This document shows, piece by piece, positions 17,725 through 26,638 of a stretch of 64,000 nucleotides of DNA. The notes below the pieces were generated by a model, which saw only the letters and a program-made list of their open reading frames with translations, made no database searches and was not told the origin of the DNA. The DNA comes from an uncultured Lachnospiraceae bacterium (GTDB lineage Bacteria > Bacillota > Clostridia > Lachnospirales > Lachnospiraceae). Location of the stretch: contig CALWBQ010000039.1 of NCBI GenBank assembly GCA_944376125.1, forward strand, positions 62,001 to 126,000, read 5' to 3'. Both the position numbers and the translations under genes were made by a program. Each line of letters starts with the position of its first letter. The stretch's first letter is position 1.

Positions 17725-19233
17725 TTACTGCAATTCTGCATAATCTTCTTCTGTGTACGCTTCCATAGGATCCCAGTTGGGGAATTCAAATGTGCCAAAG
17801 TCCAGTCCCACTGCTTCGCTGGCCCTCTGCCACTCGGCCGTCGTCGCGTCAGCCAGCTCTGTCAGAATCCCCTGAATCTGGTCCTCCGCAATGCTGCCTG
17901 CGATCACTCCCTGAGCGATGGAGCCGAGACTGGGATCTACTGACCTCACCTCTGCGTAGAAATCATTGACTTTACTATCCCTGTGAGTCGCAATCGGGGT
18001 TGCCAGAGTCTGTTCCTGAGCGATATTGTAGTAATCCTGGCTGGGGCCTTCGGTCATATATTTTTCGTTGATGCCCTTGATCACGCTGTAGCGCTCTCCG
18101 CCTGCAACAGTCGCCCCCTGGAAATCCTCTCCGTAAAGCTCAACCAGATACTCTGCCGCCAGCTCCGGATGCTCTGTCTGAGAACTGATGCCCATCCAGG
18201 CGATGGTCTCGCTGACCGGCAAGTAGCCCTTCTGCCCGTCATCCGGAATGATCAGAGGCATAACACCGTAATTAAAGTCCGGGTTCTCCTGACTCCAGGT
18301 TGCGATACACCAGGATCCCTGGCACAGGAATGCCGCCTCCCCCTGAGCAAAGATGGAGCGGGCCTCGGGTGCCGTCAGGTTCACTGTGTCCGGATGGATG
18401 CTGCCGTCCTGGTATAGCTGGGACAGCAGGGTGTAGGCCCCTGCCATCGCCGCCGAATCGTAGGGCGCCCTTCCGCCCGAGGTCAGAGCCATATTATTGT
18501 CACTGAGCTGGCCTCCTGCCAGATTCGCAAGCCCTCTCACCAGGCTCTCCAGTCTGGCGACCTGCTTTCCGCCGTCAATCAGCCCGTAATACTGCCCTGC
18601 TCCATGTTCTGTCACAATCCGGCAGGCTTCCCGGAACTCTGAGTACGTGGTCGGCACCTCCAGGCCGCACTCCTCCAAAATGTCTTTGTTGTAGAACATC
18701 AGTACGCTGGTAGGCGCTGCCTTCTCCGGGAGCGTGTAGTAGACTCCGTCTATATAGTGGTTGCCTTCCACCAGGGTTCCCTCCTCAAACTGATCGAAGA
18801 AGCCTTCAGGCATCAGATCATTCAGAGGCAGGAACCACCCTTCCTGCACACAGGTAGGCAGCCGCATGGTGCTGATAGGCACCGGAAACAGATCCGGCGC
18901 ATCGTTTGACATAATCGATGTCATCACTGTATTCTGGAACTGATCCTGGGTCAAGCACGTATATTCGATGGTTATGCCGGGATGCTCCTCCATAAATTTC
19001 TGGTGGAATTCATCCCTCCAGGTTTTGGAGCTGTCGCTCCAGTCCACGACCCGCAGCACGATCTCTTCGTCTCCGCCGGCGGAATCCTGCTGCTCGCCGC
19101 TCGCCGCCTGCTGCGTGCTCGCTGCCGCTGTCGTCTCTTCCCCGTCAGTCCCCACACTTGGCATAGCGCATCCAGTCAGCACTGCTATAGACGCCAGCAA
19201 AACGGCCGCTCTCTTCATGTTGTCTCTTTTCAT
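17725..19233 (-). CDS. Sugar ABC transporter substrate-binding lipoprotein (family 1, cassette A)
   Basis: 502 residues. Signal peptide with lipobox LTGC (Cys at about 22), then a low-complexity Thr/Ala/Gln/Ser linker, then a family 1 extracellular solute-binding fold (VDWSDSSKTWRDEFHQKFMEEHPGI-type N-domain, NDAPDLF, MFYNKDILEECGLEVPTT, GEAAFLCQGSW). These are typical of CUT1 importers for oligosaccharides or glycosides. Start at 19233 with GAAGGAGAAGGG upstream. Second gene of the cassette A operon, after the zinc-type dehydrogenase. Confidence 0.92.
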   Translation of the reverse strand: MKRDNMKRAAVLLASIAVLTGCAMPSVGTDGEETTAAASTQQAASGEQQDSAGGDEEIVLRVVDWSDSSKTWRDEFHQKFMEEHPGITIEYTCLTQDQFQNTVMTSIMSNDAPDLFPVPISTMRLPTCVQEGWFLPLNDLMPEGFFDQFEEGTLVEGNHYIDGVYYTLPEKAAPTSVLMFYNKDILEECGLEVPTTYSEFREACRIVTEHGAGQYYGLIDGGKQVARLESLVRGLANLAGGQLSDNNMALTSGGRAPYDSAAMAGAYTLLSQLYQDGSIHPDTVNLTAPEARSIFAQGEAAFLCQGSWCIATWSQENPDFNYGVMPLIIPDDGQKGYLPVSETIAWMGISSQTEHPELAAEYLVELYGEDFQGATVAGGERYSVIKGINEKYMTEGPSQDYYNIAQEQTLATPIATHRDSKVNDFYAEVRSVDPSLGSIAQGVIAGSIAEDQIQGILTELADATTAEWQRASEAVGLDFGTFEFPNWDPMEAYTEEDYAELQ

Positions 19234-19259
19234 AAATTCCCTTCTCCTTCCTACTTTTA

Positions 19260-20273
19260 TCACTTGGTCCAGTCAAAAATAACCCCCAGATACTCTTCGT
19301 CTCCCACCGCAATCCTGGCGTAAACTTCCGCCGCATCCTCCGGTCTCACCTTCTGGGTCAGAAGGGGCTTTACCGGAAAGCTCCCGTCTCTCAATTTTTC
19401 AATGAGAATCCTGGAAGTGCGCTCTGTGGAATGTTTGACGAATTTATTGCCGCCCATCAGAGGATATCTCATCTCATGTGCCCCCTTCACCTCCACGTTA
19501 AAGCGGAACTGGTGGATGTGCTGCAGCAGCTCTGTGACATTCGCTTCGTAGGGCTTTCTGGGAGACCCCAGCAAGATCAGTTCCCCTCCCCAGGCAATGT
19601 TGCCTATATTCTCACAGACCACTTTGGAGCTCCCCGTGGCGTCTATCAGCGTCGTTACCATTCTCTTTTCTGTCAGCTGCTCAATCACCTCCTTGACATT
19701 GACAGTATTGGGATTTAACGTCTCATCCGCCCCGCACTGCTTTGCAATTGCAAGGCGCTTCTCTGAAGGATCCACCGCGATCACTCTGGCTCCCTGCATT
19801 TTTGCCTCCATCATGGCTGTCAGGCCAATTAGCCCCTGGCCGATCACCGCTACATCGTCGCCAAACTCGATGTTGGAAGCCCTGATAGCGGAGGAGGAGA
19901 TCGCCGCCATACGGACAAACGGCACATACTCCAGCGGTGTGCCGTCGGGAATCTTGATCACCAGGTCATCCTCCGAGACCACCTCATATTCACAGTGTTT
20001 CCCCTTGTAATATACAATGTCGCCGATCTGGAAGCGTTTCGCCTGCTTCCCGGCGGCCACTACTTCTCCGACTCCGCTGTACCCCGGAACACCGGGCAGT
20101 TTAAACCACAGCTCTTTTCCGGAACGGCACGCCGTCTCCGTCCCTGCGCTGATCAGAGAATAGTATTTTTTGATCAGCAGCTCATTGGGCTTTAATGCTG
20201 TTTCATCCAGCTCTGCAGTCTGAAGCTCCACCACCTCTGGCGCCGTAATCACTACTTTCCTGTAAGAAATCAT
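19260..20273 (-). CDS. Zinc-binding alcohol dehydrogenase family protein (MDR, sorbitol/threonine dehydrogenase-like)
   Basis: 337 residues, medium-chain dehydrogenase/reductase. GroES-like N-domain (KKYYSLISAGTETACRSG, GVPGYSGVGEVVAAGK), then a Rossmann domain with AVIGQGLIGLTAMMEAKMQGA and D-binding VIAVDPSEKR. The canonical catalytic Cys-x-His and the four-Cys structural zinc cluster are not obvious, so it may be a zinc-independent or bacteriochlorophyllide-reductase-like MDR member. First gene of cassette A; ATG at 20273 has AAGGAGG upstream. The upstream gap carries a ROK-type palindrome. Probably oxidises the imported sugar or polyol. Confidence 0.85.
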   Translation of the reverse strand: MISYRKVVITAPEVVELQTAELDETALKPNELLIKKYYSLISAGTETACRSGKELWFKLPGVPGYSGVGEVVAAGKQAKRFQIGDIVYYKGKHCEYEVVSEDDLVIKIPDGTPLEYVPFVRMAAISSSAIRASNIEFGDDVAVIGQGLIGLTAMMEAKMQGARVIAVDPSEKRLAIAKQCGADETLNPNTVNVKEVIEQLTEKRMVTTLIDATGSSKVVCENIGNIAWGGELILLGSPRKPYEANVTELLQHIHQFRFNVEVKGAHEMRYPLMGGNKFVKHSTERTSRILIEKLRDGSFPVKPLLTQKVRPEDAAEVYARIAVGDEEYLGVIFDWTK

Positions 20274-20346
20274 CTTGTCCTCCTTCTGCATTTATGTGTA
20301 TTTTTGATGGTTTAACGCGGTACTATTTTATATAATTTGTATATTA

Positions 20347-20370
20347 TTAAATAAATTATTTAATTAAAAT
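20347..20370. promoter_or_regulatory. ROK-type operator upstream of cassette A
   Basis: TTAAATAA-A-TTATTTAA (20347-20363) is a perfect inverted repeat, and TTATTTAA followed by TTAAAATG (20356-20370) is a near-copy of the palindrome found at other promoters in this window. It lies in the AT-rich 130-bp gap upstream of the first cassette A gene. No clear TTGACA -35 is seen beside this copy. Confidence 0.55.
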
Positions 20371-20403
20371 GCTAAAAAATAATTTGCCTGGCCAGCCCGC
20401 TGC

Positions 20404-21621
20404 TCACGGGCTGCCTAGAAACAACTTCTTGACTGCCACAGCGCAGGCTCCCCTGGCGCCATGGTACGGATCGGCCGGGATAAATTTCAAATGAATATCC
20501 TCCTTCTGAAACGGGAAAATGTGCTCCTCCACAGCTTCCGTCAGCCTCCTTCTGGCCAGCTCACTGTTCATCAGAGCTGCCTCTATCAAAATAAGCTCCG
20601 GGCTTAAAAAATTGATGATATTGGAGATGGAGATTCCCATATATCTGGCCGCCTCCTCCACCGTGCGGCAGACCTCCGGATCCCCGCACTCCACAGCTTT
20701 CAGAATATCGTTGATGCCTGGGACATCCCTGTCTTCAGTCAGCTGCTCCAGGATCGGGGCCTTTCCCTGGCGGATCAGGTCGACGCACTGCTTCTCAATG
20801 CTCATCTCGCCTACCAGGGTCTGCAGGCAGCCCCGCTTACCGCAGGTGCACAGGGGGCCGTCCTCCTTCATCAGCATGTGTCCCAATTCCCCGGCCCCGT
20901 AATTGCCGCATTTCATAGGTTCCCCGTGAGTCATCATAATGCAAGAGACGCCGTGGCGGGCAAAGTAATAGGCATATATCTCCGGCAGCCTCATCCTCTC
21001 AAACAGCTGCACAGCGGTGGCTCTGGCCCTGCCCTGGCTCTCCATCACAACCGGAAAGCCTGTGGCTCTGGACAGTTCCTCCCCCATGTGCTTGTCCCTC
21101 CAGCCTGTGACAGATCCAAACCGTATAATCTGATTGTCGCTGTCGATCAGGCCCGCGATGACGACTCCGATCCCCAAGACTTTTTCATCAGGAATGTTCT
21201 GCTCCCTCAGCATTCTCTTCACCGCAGCGATGGCCTGGCTGAGGTTTTTTTCATAATCATCCTGATAGCTTTCCAGGGTCTCCCGATATACGATTTCTCC
21301 CAGAAGATTGCAGATGCAGTAATAATTAGTCGAAAAAATCCATTCCATTCCAATTATATAAAAAGCATTCGGCACAAAATCCACAAATGCTGCTTTTCTT
21401 CCCAGGGTGACCGTAAATTCCTCCTTATCATTCTCCACTTCCCGGATGATCCCTTTTTCAATCAGCCCTGCGATCACGGTTGTGATAGTCGGCTGCGTCA
21501 ATCCCAGCCGATCCGCTATCTCTGCACGGGTCAGGGGCCCGTATGTGTAGATTGTCTCCAAAATAGAAGATCTGTTTAACCTCTTTACTTTTGGCAGGTT
21601 AGAACCCTTTGCATTTACCAT
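20404..21621 (-). CDS. ROK family transcriptional repressor (NagC/XylR type)
   Basis: 405 residues. N-terminal winged helix-turn-helix (LNRSSILETIYTYGPLTRAEIADRLGLTQPTITTVIAGLIEKG), then a ROK sugar-binding domain with GVGVVIAGLID, and the zinc cluster in CTCGKRGCLQT (about 270-281). Such proteins repress sugar genes until a sugar or sugar phosphate binds. The start at 21621 is preferred (GAGGGAAGA precedes it); a TTG at 21666 in frame is possible. It sits between the two sugar cassettes and has its own promoter overlapped by the recurrent palindrome, implying autoregulation and control of several neighbouring operons. Confidence 0.9.
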   Translation of the reverse strand: MVNAKGSNLPKVKRLNRSSILETIYTYGPLTRAEIADRLGLTQPTITTVIAGLIEKGIIREVENDKEEFTVTLGRKAAFVDFVPNAFYIIGMEWIFSTNYYCICNLLGEIVYRETLESYQDDYEKNLSQAIAAVKRMLREQNIPDEKVLGIGVVIAGLIDSDNQIIRFGSVTGWRDKHMGEELSRATGFPVVMESQGRARATAVQLFERMRLPEIYAYYFARHGVSCIMMTHGEPMKCGNYGAGELGHMLMKEDGPLCTCGKRGCLQTLVGEMSIEKQCVDLIRQGKAPILEQLTEDRDVPGINDILKAVECGDPEVCRTVEEAARYMGISISNIINFLSPELILIEAALMNSELARRRLTEAVEEHIFPFQKEDIHLKFIPADPYHGARGACAVAVKKLFLGSP

Positions 21622-21685
21622 TCTTCCCTCTGCTTCGGCAGGATAATATGAAATGTACCTGGCCAATTCTCTTTTTATTTATAAT

Positions 21686-21726
21686 TAATTTAATTAAATA
21701 ATATATGGTGTGTATATATTTGTCAA
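21686..21726 (-). promoter_or_regulatory. Promoter with overlapping ROK-type operator, upstream of the ROK gene
   Basis: Minus strand: TTGACA (21726-21721), 17-bp spacer, TATTAT (21703-21698). The palindrome TTATTTAA/TTAAATTA (21701-21686, one mismatch from TTATTTAATTAAATAA) overlaps the -10 and predicted start. Same layout as the promoters at 31311, 43721 and 45846. It supports autorepression. Confidence 0.7.
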
Positions 21727-21785
21727 TACATAATTTATTTTTTAACATAGTTTTTGTGTAAGATTATTATTTTTAATTATTTATT

Positions 21786-21801
21786 TTATTTAATTATATA
21801 A
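21786..21801. promoter_or_regulatory. Second ROK-type palindrome between the ROK gene and cassette B
   Basis: TTATTTAA (21786-21793) followed directly by TTATATAA (21794-21801), one mismatch from TTAAATAA. It lies about 85 bp upstream of the ROK promoter in a very AT-rich stretch. Could be an auxiliary site for looping, or chance in AT-rich DNA. Confidence 0.4.
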
Positions 21802-21807
21802 GCATTG

Positions 21808-21860
21808 AAAAATCTCTTTGTTCTCAGGCTTTCCGCAATCCTGATCCCAAAGAGATTTTT
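21808..21860. terminator. Bidirectional terminator hairpin at the end of cassette B
   Basis: Perfect 13-bp stem AAAAATCTCTTTG (21808-21820) / CAAAGAGATTTTT (21848-21860), with an inner TCAGG/CCTGA helix in the loop. The A/T ends give U-runs in both directions. It closes the minus-strand cassette B operon just after its last stop codon at 21866. Confidence 0.8.
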
Positions 21861-21865
21861 ACATA

Positions 21866-22903
21866 TTATAGACAGATTTCACTCTGCGTCCGTGCGGATG
21901 TATAAAGCCCCAGAACTACTTCCAGAGTTCTTCTGGCATCCTCCGGAGGCCATGGGGCTGTCCTCTTCTCCCGCAGTGCCTCATAAAAATCTGCAATCTG
22001 CTTTTCATGGAACGTTCCCCAGTAGTTTTCTCCGACAGCTCCCCTCTTGCCAGTTGACGGCAGAATCACTTCTTCTCTTCCATCTCTCCATCTGATTTCC
22101 ATCTTGTCCAACGTCAGGAGAGCTGTCCCGTTTTCACAGTCGATCTCCACCCGAATCGGACTGTTGGAGGTATAGTAATTGCAGGAAAAAAAGGAATAAA
22201 TGGATCCATTTTCCAGAGTAATCGCAGCGTCAGCTTCATCCTCCACCTCAATGGTCTTTAGCACCCTCCGGGCTGTGTGCCCCTGCACTCCAACCGCCTT
22301 CAGACCCGTCATATACAGTACCAAATCGATAGAATGTATCGCCTGATCAATCACCACGCCTCCGCCCTCCGTGGCATATCGTCCCTTCCAGTCACACTCA
22401 TAATAGCTGGGCGGCCGATGCCAATTGAGTGTAGAAAATGCGCCTTTCACATCTCCCAGCGCTCCGCTCTGAATCAGTTCACGGACCCTCTGAACTCCAT
22501 CGATATAGCGGTTCTGAAAAACAATGCCGAGCTGTGCTCCGCCTCTCCTGGAGGCTTCTATCATTCCGTCAGCAGCCTCCAGAGAAATATCTATCGGCTT
22601 TTCACAGAGAACATGGATCCCCATTTCCAGCGCTGCTGCCGCATATTTACAATGAAGGTGATGGGGCAGCAGGACGTGAAGGACATCGGGGCGGCATTCA
22701 CTTAAAAGAGCCTGAAATTCCGGAATATCTGTGTTGTCAGAGGGGATACAGCCGGGGAACTGTCCGGCAAAGGCTTCCGCCCTGTCCAGATGCTTGTCCA
22801 CAGCCAGAACAGGCTGACACTGCTTCCCCAGGTTAAAAAAAGCGCTGGCATAAACGGAGGAGATCCGGCCGCAGCCAATTACGGCAATCCGCAGTTTCCT
22901 CAT
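21866..22903 (-). CDS. Gfo/Idh/MocA family oxidoreductase (cassette B, last gene)
   Basis: 345 residues. Rossmann motif AVIGCGRISSVYASAF, HVLLPHHLHCKYA, HVLCEKPIDIS (EKP motif) and TEGGGVVIDQAIHSIDLVLYMTG, with the His expected in catalysis. It is a different branch from the paralogous pair at 16635 and 23792. Start MRKLRIAVIG at 22903 with GGAAGGG upstream. It follows the cassette B isomerase by 19 bp. Likely oxidises or reduces a sugar intermediate; substrate unknown. Confidence 0.9.
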   Translation of the reverse strand: MRKLRIAVIGCGRISSVYASAFFNLGKQCQPVLAVDKHLDRAEAFAGQFPGCIPSDNTDIPEFQALLSECRPDVLHVLLPHHLHCKYAAAALEMGIHVLCEKPIDISLEAADGMIEASRRGGAQLGIVFQNRYIDGVQRVRELIQSGALGDVKGAFSTLNWHRPPSYYECDWKGRYATEGGGVVIDQAIHSIDLVLYMTGLKAVGVQGHTARRVLKTIEVEDEADAAITLENGSIYSFFSCNYYTSNSPIRVEIDCENGTALLTLDKMEIRWRDGREEVILPSTGKRGAVGENYWGTFHEKQIADFYEALREKRTAPWPPEDARRTLEVVLGLYTSARTQSEICL

Positions 22904-22922
22904 ATTTACCCTTCCTTTGCTC

Positions 22923-23795
22923 TTACAAAAATTGTTCCAGATGGCGGCGTCCACGGAGCATTCCCGCTTTTACTTTATCCAGATTTCCTTCCCACACAGG
23001 ATCCTCATGTTCAATGCTGATCGTATTATCATAACCGATCTGATAGAGGCAGTCAATCAGTTTATTCCAGTCAATCTCGCCAAGCCCCGGCACTCTGTAC
23101 CGCCACCACCCTCTGAATTGATTTTTGACTGGTCTGGGATTATATAAAATTCCTTTTCTCTTCAGGACCTCCGGGAGAATTTCGGTATCTTTGGCATGTA
23201 CATGGGCGATCTTATCTCCAAATTCTGAAATCGCCTGGTAGGGATCCATGAACTGCCAGATAAAATGGGATGGATCAAAGGCCAGTTTCAGCCGCGGACT
23301 GTCAACTTTATCAAAAATCTTTTCCCACATAAATGGTGCAAAGCCAATATTTCCCATAAGAGGGCAGTTCTCAATACACAGTGTAACATTATTTTTCTCG
23401 GCTTCCTCTGCCATAACACTTAAAAATTCCGCCGATTTATCCAGGCTCTTCTCCGGCTCAAAGCACACCTCATCAAAAGCCTCCTGAGATACGCCTGTAG
23501 AGCAGATCACCTTGGCGATCTTATATTTTCCCGCCATGTCGATCCTCTTCAATATGTTTTCCCGGTGTGTCTTTGCAGTTTCCGGATCATTTGTGAGGAA
23601 ATTCCGGCAGTAAATCAGGGCTGAAATATCTATGATCTCCTCTTCTCTGATTTTGGCAATCGTCTCTTCGCTCAGCTCTACTGTGGGACCCACTTCCATA
23701 TCCTGAAAACCGTTTTGTCTTCCCCACTCAGCAATCTCCATCAGGTCTTTCATTCCATTGTCAGCTAAAACATTTGTCAAAAATCCGATCCTCAT
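22923..23795 (-). CDS. Sugar phosphate isomerase/epimerase family TIM-barrel protein (cassette B)
   Basis: 290 residues, paralogue of the cassette A protein at 12939-13850. Putative metal ligands E142 (CIENCP), D174 and H177 (FDPSHF), H198/H200 (HVHAKD) and E262 (SIEHED). Shared insert GILYNPRP...WWRYRVPGLGEIDW matches its paralogue and may bind the substrate. It overlaps the upstream Gfo/Idh gene by 4 bp (ATGA), so the dehydrogenase and isomerase are translationally coupled, which argues for consecutive steps. Confidence 0.86.
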   Translation of the reverse strand: MRIGFLTNVLADNGMKDLMEIAEWGRQNGFQDMEVGPTVELSEETIAKIREEEIIDISALIYCRNFLTNDPETAKTHRENILKRIDMAGKYKIAKVICSTGVSQEAFDEVCFEPEKSLDKSAEFLSVMAEEAEKNNVTLCIENCPLMGNIGFAPFMWEKIFDKVDSPRLKLAFDPSHFIWQFMDPYQAISEFGDKIAHVHAKDTEILPEVLKRKGILYNPRPVKNQFRGWWRYRVPGLGEIDWNKLIDCLYQIGYDNTISIEHEDPVWEGNLDKVKAGMLRGRRHLEQFL

Positions 23796-24850
23796 TTTTC
23801 ATCCTCCCAACTCCAACTGCCTGTTCTTTCCATGCTGTCAATCATCGCCTGTACCCGCCCGGCGTAGGCCACTGTCCTGTAATTGACAGCCTTTCCCTGA
23901 ACACAGTCAGCAAAATTCTGCAAAATTCCAGCATGGCCCTGCAAGCCTGAAACCGGTATCTGCTCTCTGGTCTGATATGGGCCCTCTTTTTCCTTTTTCC
24001 ATATCCACAGCACATCGTCCTGATCAAAGTCTCCGTACAGCATTCCGCCCTCTCCGGCGATCTCAATCGAATGCCTCCACATTCCGATCCGGCTGGTATC
24101 ACAGCTAAAGACAGCTCCATTCTTCATTTTTCCAATAAATACTCCACTGTCATCATTGGTGACCTTTCGCATACTTCCGTCAGCCAGGTCCCGCCGTTCA
24201 GGAATAGAGGTGCTCAATAATGCTTTTAACTCGATTATCGGACCGCAGCAGGGTTCCAGCAGATAGTGAATGATATCCAGCAAATGGCAGCCGAAGTCGC
24301 TGACTGCACCTGCCCCTGAAGTCCTGCGGTCCATCCGCCATTCCAACCCCACCTGTTTGTTGGCGATACGATTTCCTCCGAGCTGGAGATGGAAGCGGTA
24401 AATCTGTCCCATGTCCCCTGCATCCAGCATCTTTTTAATTTGCTGGTAAATGGGAAATTCTCTGTAATTAAAGCACACCATTGCCACCTGCCCAGGATGC
24501 TTTTTTTCCTCTTCCAGCAGTTCTCCCAGACTTTCCGCATTTGTAGACACCGGCTTTTCAATCAAAACGTGCTTTCCCGCCTGAAGTGCTCTGACTGCAT
24601 ATTCCACATGAAGGCTGTTGGGGAGGCATATTCCTATCGCGTCTGAATGTTCCAGCAATTCCTCCCAGCTTTTGCAGATTACCGTGTCTGTCAGACCGCA
24701 TTCTTTATACGTTCTCAGGGCCTGCTTCTCGTCAATATCGTAAATTGCAGACAGCTTTATATCGCTGCACTGGTTCAATCCAAAAATATGGTTCCTGGCA
24801 ATCCCTACCGTACTGCCGGTTCCAATAATTCCATACCTGATAGGTTCCAT
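23792..24850 (-). CDS. Gfo/Idh/MocA family oxidoreductase (cassette B, coupled to the isomerase)
   Basis: 352 residues, paralogue of the cassette A dehydrogenase: GIIGTGSTVGIARNH, CLPNSLHVEYAV, HVLIEKPVSTN, VCFNYREFPIYQQI, and AVSDFGCHLLDIIHYLL with the conserved His. ATG at 24850 (MEPIRYG) has AAAGGAGG six bases upstream; the ATG at 24856 is too close to it. Overlaps the downstream isomerase start by ATGA. Probably oxidises a glycoside or sugar to a keto form passed to the isomerase. Substrate unknown. Confidence 0.9.
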   Translation of the reverse strand: MEPIRYGIIGTGSTVGIARNHIFGLNQCSDIKLSAIYDIDEKQALRTYKECGLTDTVICKSWEELLEHSDAIGICLPNSLHVEYAVRALQAGKHVLIEKPVSTNAESLGELLEEEKKHPGQVAMVCFNYREFPIYQQIKKMLDAGDMGQIYRFHLQLGGNRIANKQVGLEWRMDRRTSGAGAVSDFGCHLLDIIHYLLEPCCGPIIELKALLSTSIPERRDLADGSMRKVTNDDSGVFIGKMKNGAVFSCDTSRIGMWRHSIEIAGEGGMLYGDFDQDDVLWIWKKEKEGPYQTREQIPVSGLQGHAGILQNFADCVQGKAVNYRTVAYAGRVQAMIDSMERTGSWSWEDEK

Positions 24851-24862
24851 CGTCATCCTCCT

Positions 24863-25693
24863 TTATGACTTTACCGCCCCTGTTGTCAATCCTCCCATAA
24901 TCTTTTTCTGGGCAAATATAAATACCAGCATCATCGGGATAATCGACAGCGAGAATGCCGCAAAAGCCAGTGTGAAATCTACAGAATAGGTTCCCTTAAA
25001 GTTGTACTGGAAGAGCGGAAGGGTCCAGTATTTGTCACTGACATTCAAGATAAGCAGCGGCATCATAAAATCATTCCATATCCAGAGAGTATCTTTAATC
25101 AGCAGCGTTGCCAGCATCGGCTTCATAATCGGGAACGCTATTTTCCAGATCGTCTGAATCCGGTTGCAGCCATCTATTGCAGAAGCCTCTTCCATATCTC
25201 TGGGGATTGTTTTTATGTAGCCTACCATCAAAAAGATATCCTGACACAGGGCTCCGCATGCGTACAGCAGAATCAGACCGATGGGATTTAACATGTGAAT
25301 CGATGACATCAATTTCACCAGCGGCAGCATCTTTACCTCAAAAGGCACGAAAATCCCTATTGTTATAAAATAGAACAGAAATTTGAAATACGGTTCTGTC
25401 CCCATGCGTCTCGCAATGGGAAAGGCCGTAAAAGGAACAATAATCTGGATCAGCGCAACGCCGACCACCGTAATGAAGACAGAGTTAAATGCATACCGGA
25501 AAAAGTTTGCTTTGGAAATTACTTCTGCAAAATTATTCAGATAGAAAGATTCCGGCAGCGCAAAAAAGTTTTGCGAAAGCTGCTGAGGCGTCTTCATAGC
25601 ATTGGCGATTGTCAGATAAAGAGGCAGAGCAATCAGCAGACAGCCGAGAAATAAATATATATATTTTACAGAATTACATACATATTTCTTCAT
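24863..25693 (-). CDS. Carbohydrate ABC transporter permease, MalG type (cassette B)
   Basis: 276 residues, six helices, with FALPESFYLNNFAEVISKANFF after the first helix and the EAA loop DMEEASAIDGCNRIQTIWKIAFPIM. ATG at 25693 has AAGGAGG upstream and overlaps the previous gene's TGA by one base (TGATG). Partner of the MalF-type permease. Downstream gap to the dehydrogenase is 12 bp. Confidence 0.92.
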   Translation of the reverse strand: MKKYVCNSVKYIYLFLGCLLIALPLYLTIANAMKTPQQLSQNFFALPESFYLNNFAEVISKANFFRYAFNSVFITVVGVALIQIIVPFTAFPIARRMGTEPYFKFLFYFITIGIFVPFEVKMLPLVKLMSSIHMLNPIGLILLYACGALCQDIFLMVGYIKTIPRDMEEASAIDGCNRIQTIWKIAFPIMKPMLATLLIKDTLWIWNDFMMPLLILNVSDKYWTLPLFQYNFKGTYSVDFTLAFAAFSLSIIPMMLVFIFAQKKIMGGLTTGAVKS

Positions 25694-26583
25694 CACTCGT
25701 TTACCTCCTTATTCTGCGTCATCTTTACCTGTATCAGAGAAATCGCAGCAATCATTACCAGCAGCACAATGGACTCTGCCACTGCATACCCGAAACGCCG
25801 TTCTTCAAATGCCCCTTTATAAATCAGCGTTCCAATGGACTCCGTCGCCCCGCCGGGACCGCCTCCGGTCAAAGCCATGATATAGTCAAATACTCCCAAA
25901 CCAGCTTTCAGCTGGAGAATAAATACCATACTGAATGTAGGCAGAATATATGGGACCGTAATACTCTTAAACTTCTGCCAGAATGTCGCCCCGTCAATGC
26001 TGGCCGCTTCATACAAATCCATCGGAACATTTTTCAGTCCTGCATAAAACAGAACCATGGGAATTGCCGAGGCCGTCCAGATATTCGCAAAGAGAATTCC
26101 ATAGATCGCCAAATCCGGATTGGATAGAATGTTGGTCTTTAAGACCTCAATATTCAGCCATTCCCCTATCAGAGGTACTGCCCTGTAGTAAATTTCTTTA
26201 AAAATCAGGCCGACAGTCATCAGGCTCAGAACTGCTGGAAAGAAGAACATAGACCGGAAAAAATCTCCGCATCTGATCTTTGAATTTAATATCAGGGCGG
26301 TGGTCAGGGAAATGACCACCACGCCGATAATCAGCAAAACAGTATATTTTACAGTGAATCCCAGGGAACCCAGAAATCTGCTGTCCGAGAACAGCTTTAT
26401 ATAATTCTGGATTCCCACAAAATTATAATTTTTACTTACCCCATTCCAGTCTGTAAGGCTATAATAGAATCCCATACATACCGGAACCATAAACAGGAAG
26501 CTGTACAACAGAAACCCTGGTATCGTAATCAGGAAATCCGTTGCCCTTCCAGCCCCTTTGTAGGCTTTCTTTTTCTTCTGCAT
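25693..26583 (-). CDS. Carbohydrate ABC transporter permease, MalF type (cassette B)
   Basis: 296 residues, six helices. TDWNGVSKNYNFVGIQNY after helix 1, EAA loop DLYEAASIDGATFWQKFKSITVPYI, and GGPGGATESIGTLIYKGAF near the end are CUT1 hallmarks. ATG at 26583 follows AAGGAGGATTGTG. Lies between the binding protein (55 bp) and the MalG-type permease (stop/start overlap). An external ATPase is required. Confidence 0.92.
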   Translation of the reverse strand: MQKKKKAYKGAGRATDFLITIPGFLLYSFLFMVPVCMGFYYSLTDWNGVSKNYNFVGIQNYIKLFSDSRFLGSLGFTVKYTVLLIIGVVVISLTTALILNSKIRCGDFFRSMFFFPAVLSLMTVGLIFKEIYYRAVPLIGEWLNIEVLKTNILSNPDLAIYGILFANIWTASAIPMVLFYAGLKNVPMDLYEAASIDGATFWQKFKSITVPYILPTFSMVFILQLKAGLGVFDYIMALTGGGPGGATESIGTLIYKGAFEERRFGYAVAESIVLLVMIAAISLIQVKMTQNKEVNE

Positions 26584-26638
26584 CACAATCCTCCTTATGA
26601 CATCAGGGTCTTTCTCTGTTTCCTGCTATTCTGCGCTG

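Noticed and set aside
21622..21666. TTG start for the ROK gene
   Set aside because: Possible, but the ATG at 21621 has a better ribosome site and keeps the usual N-terminal length.
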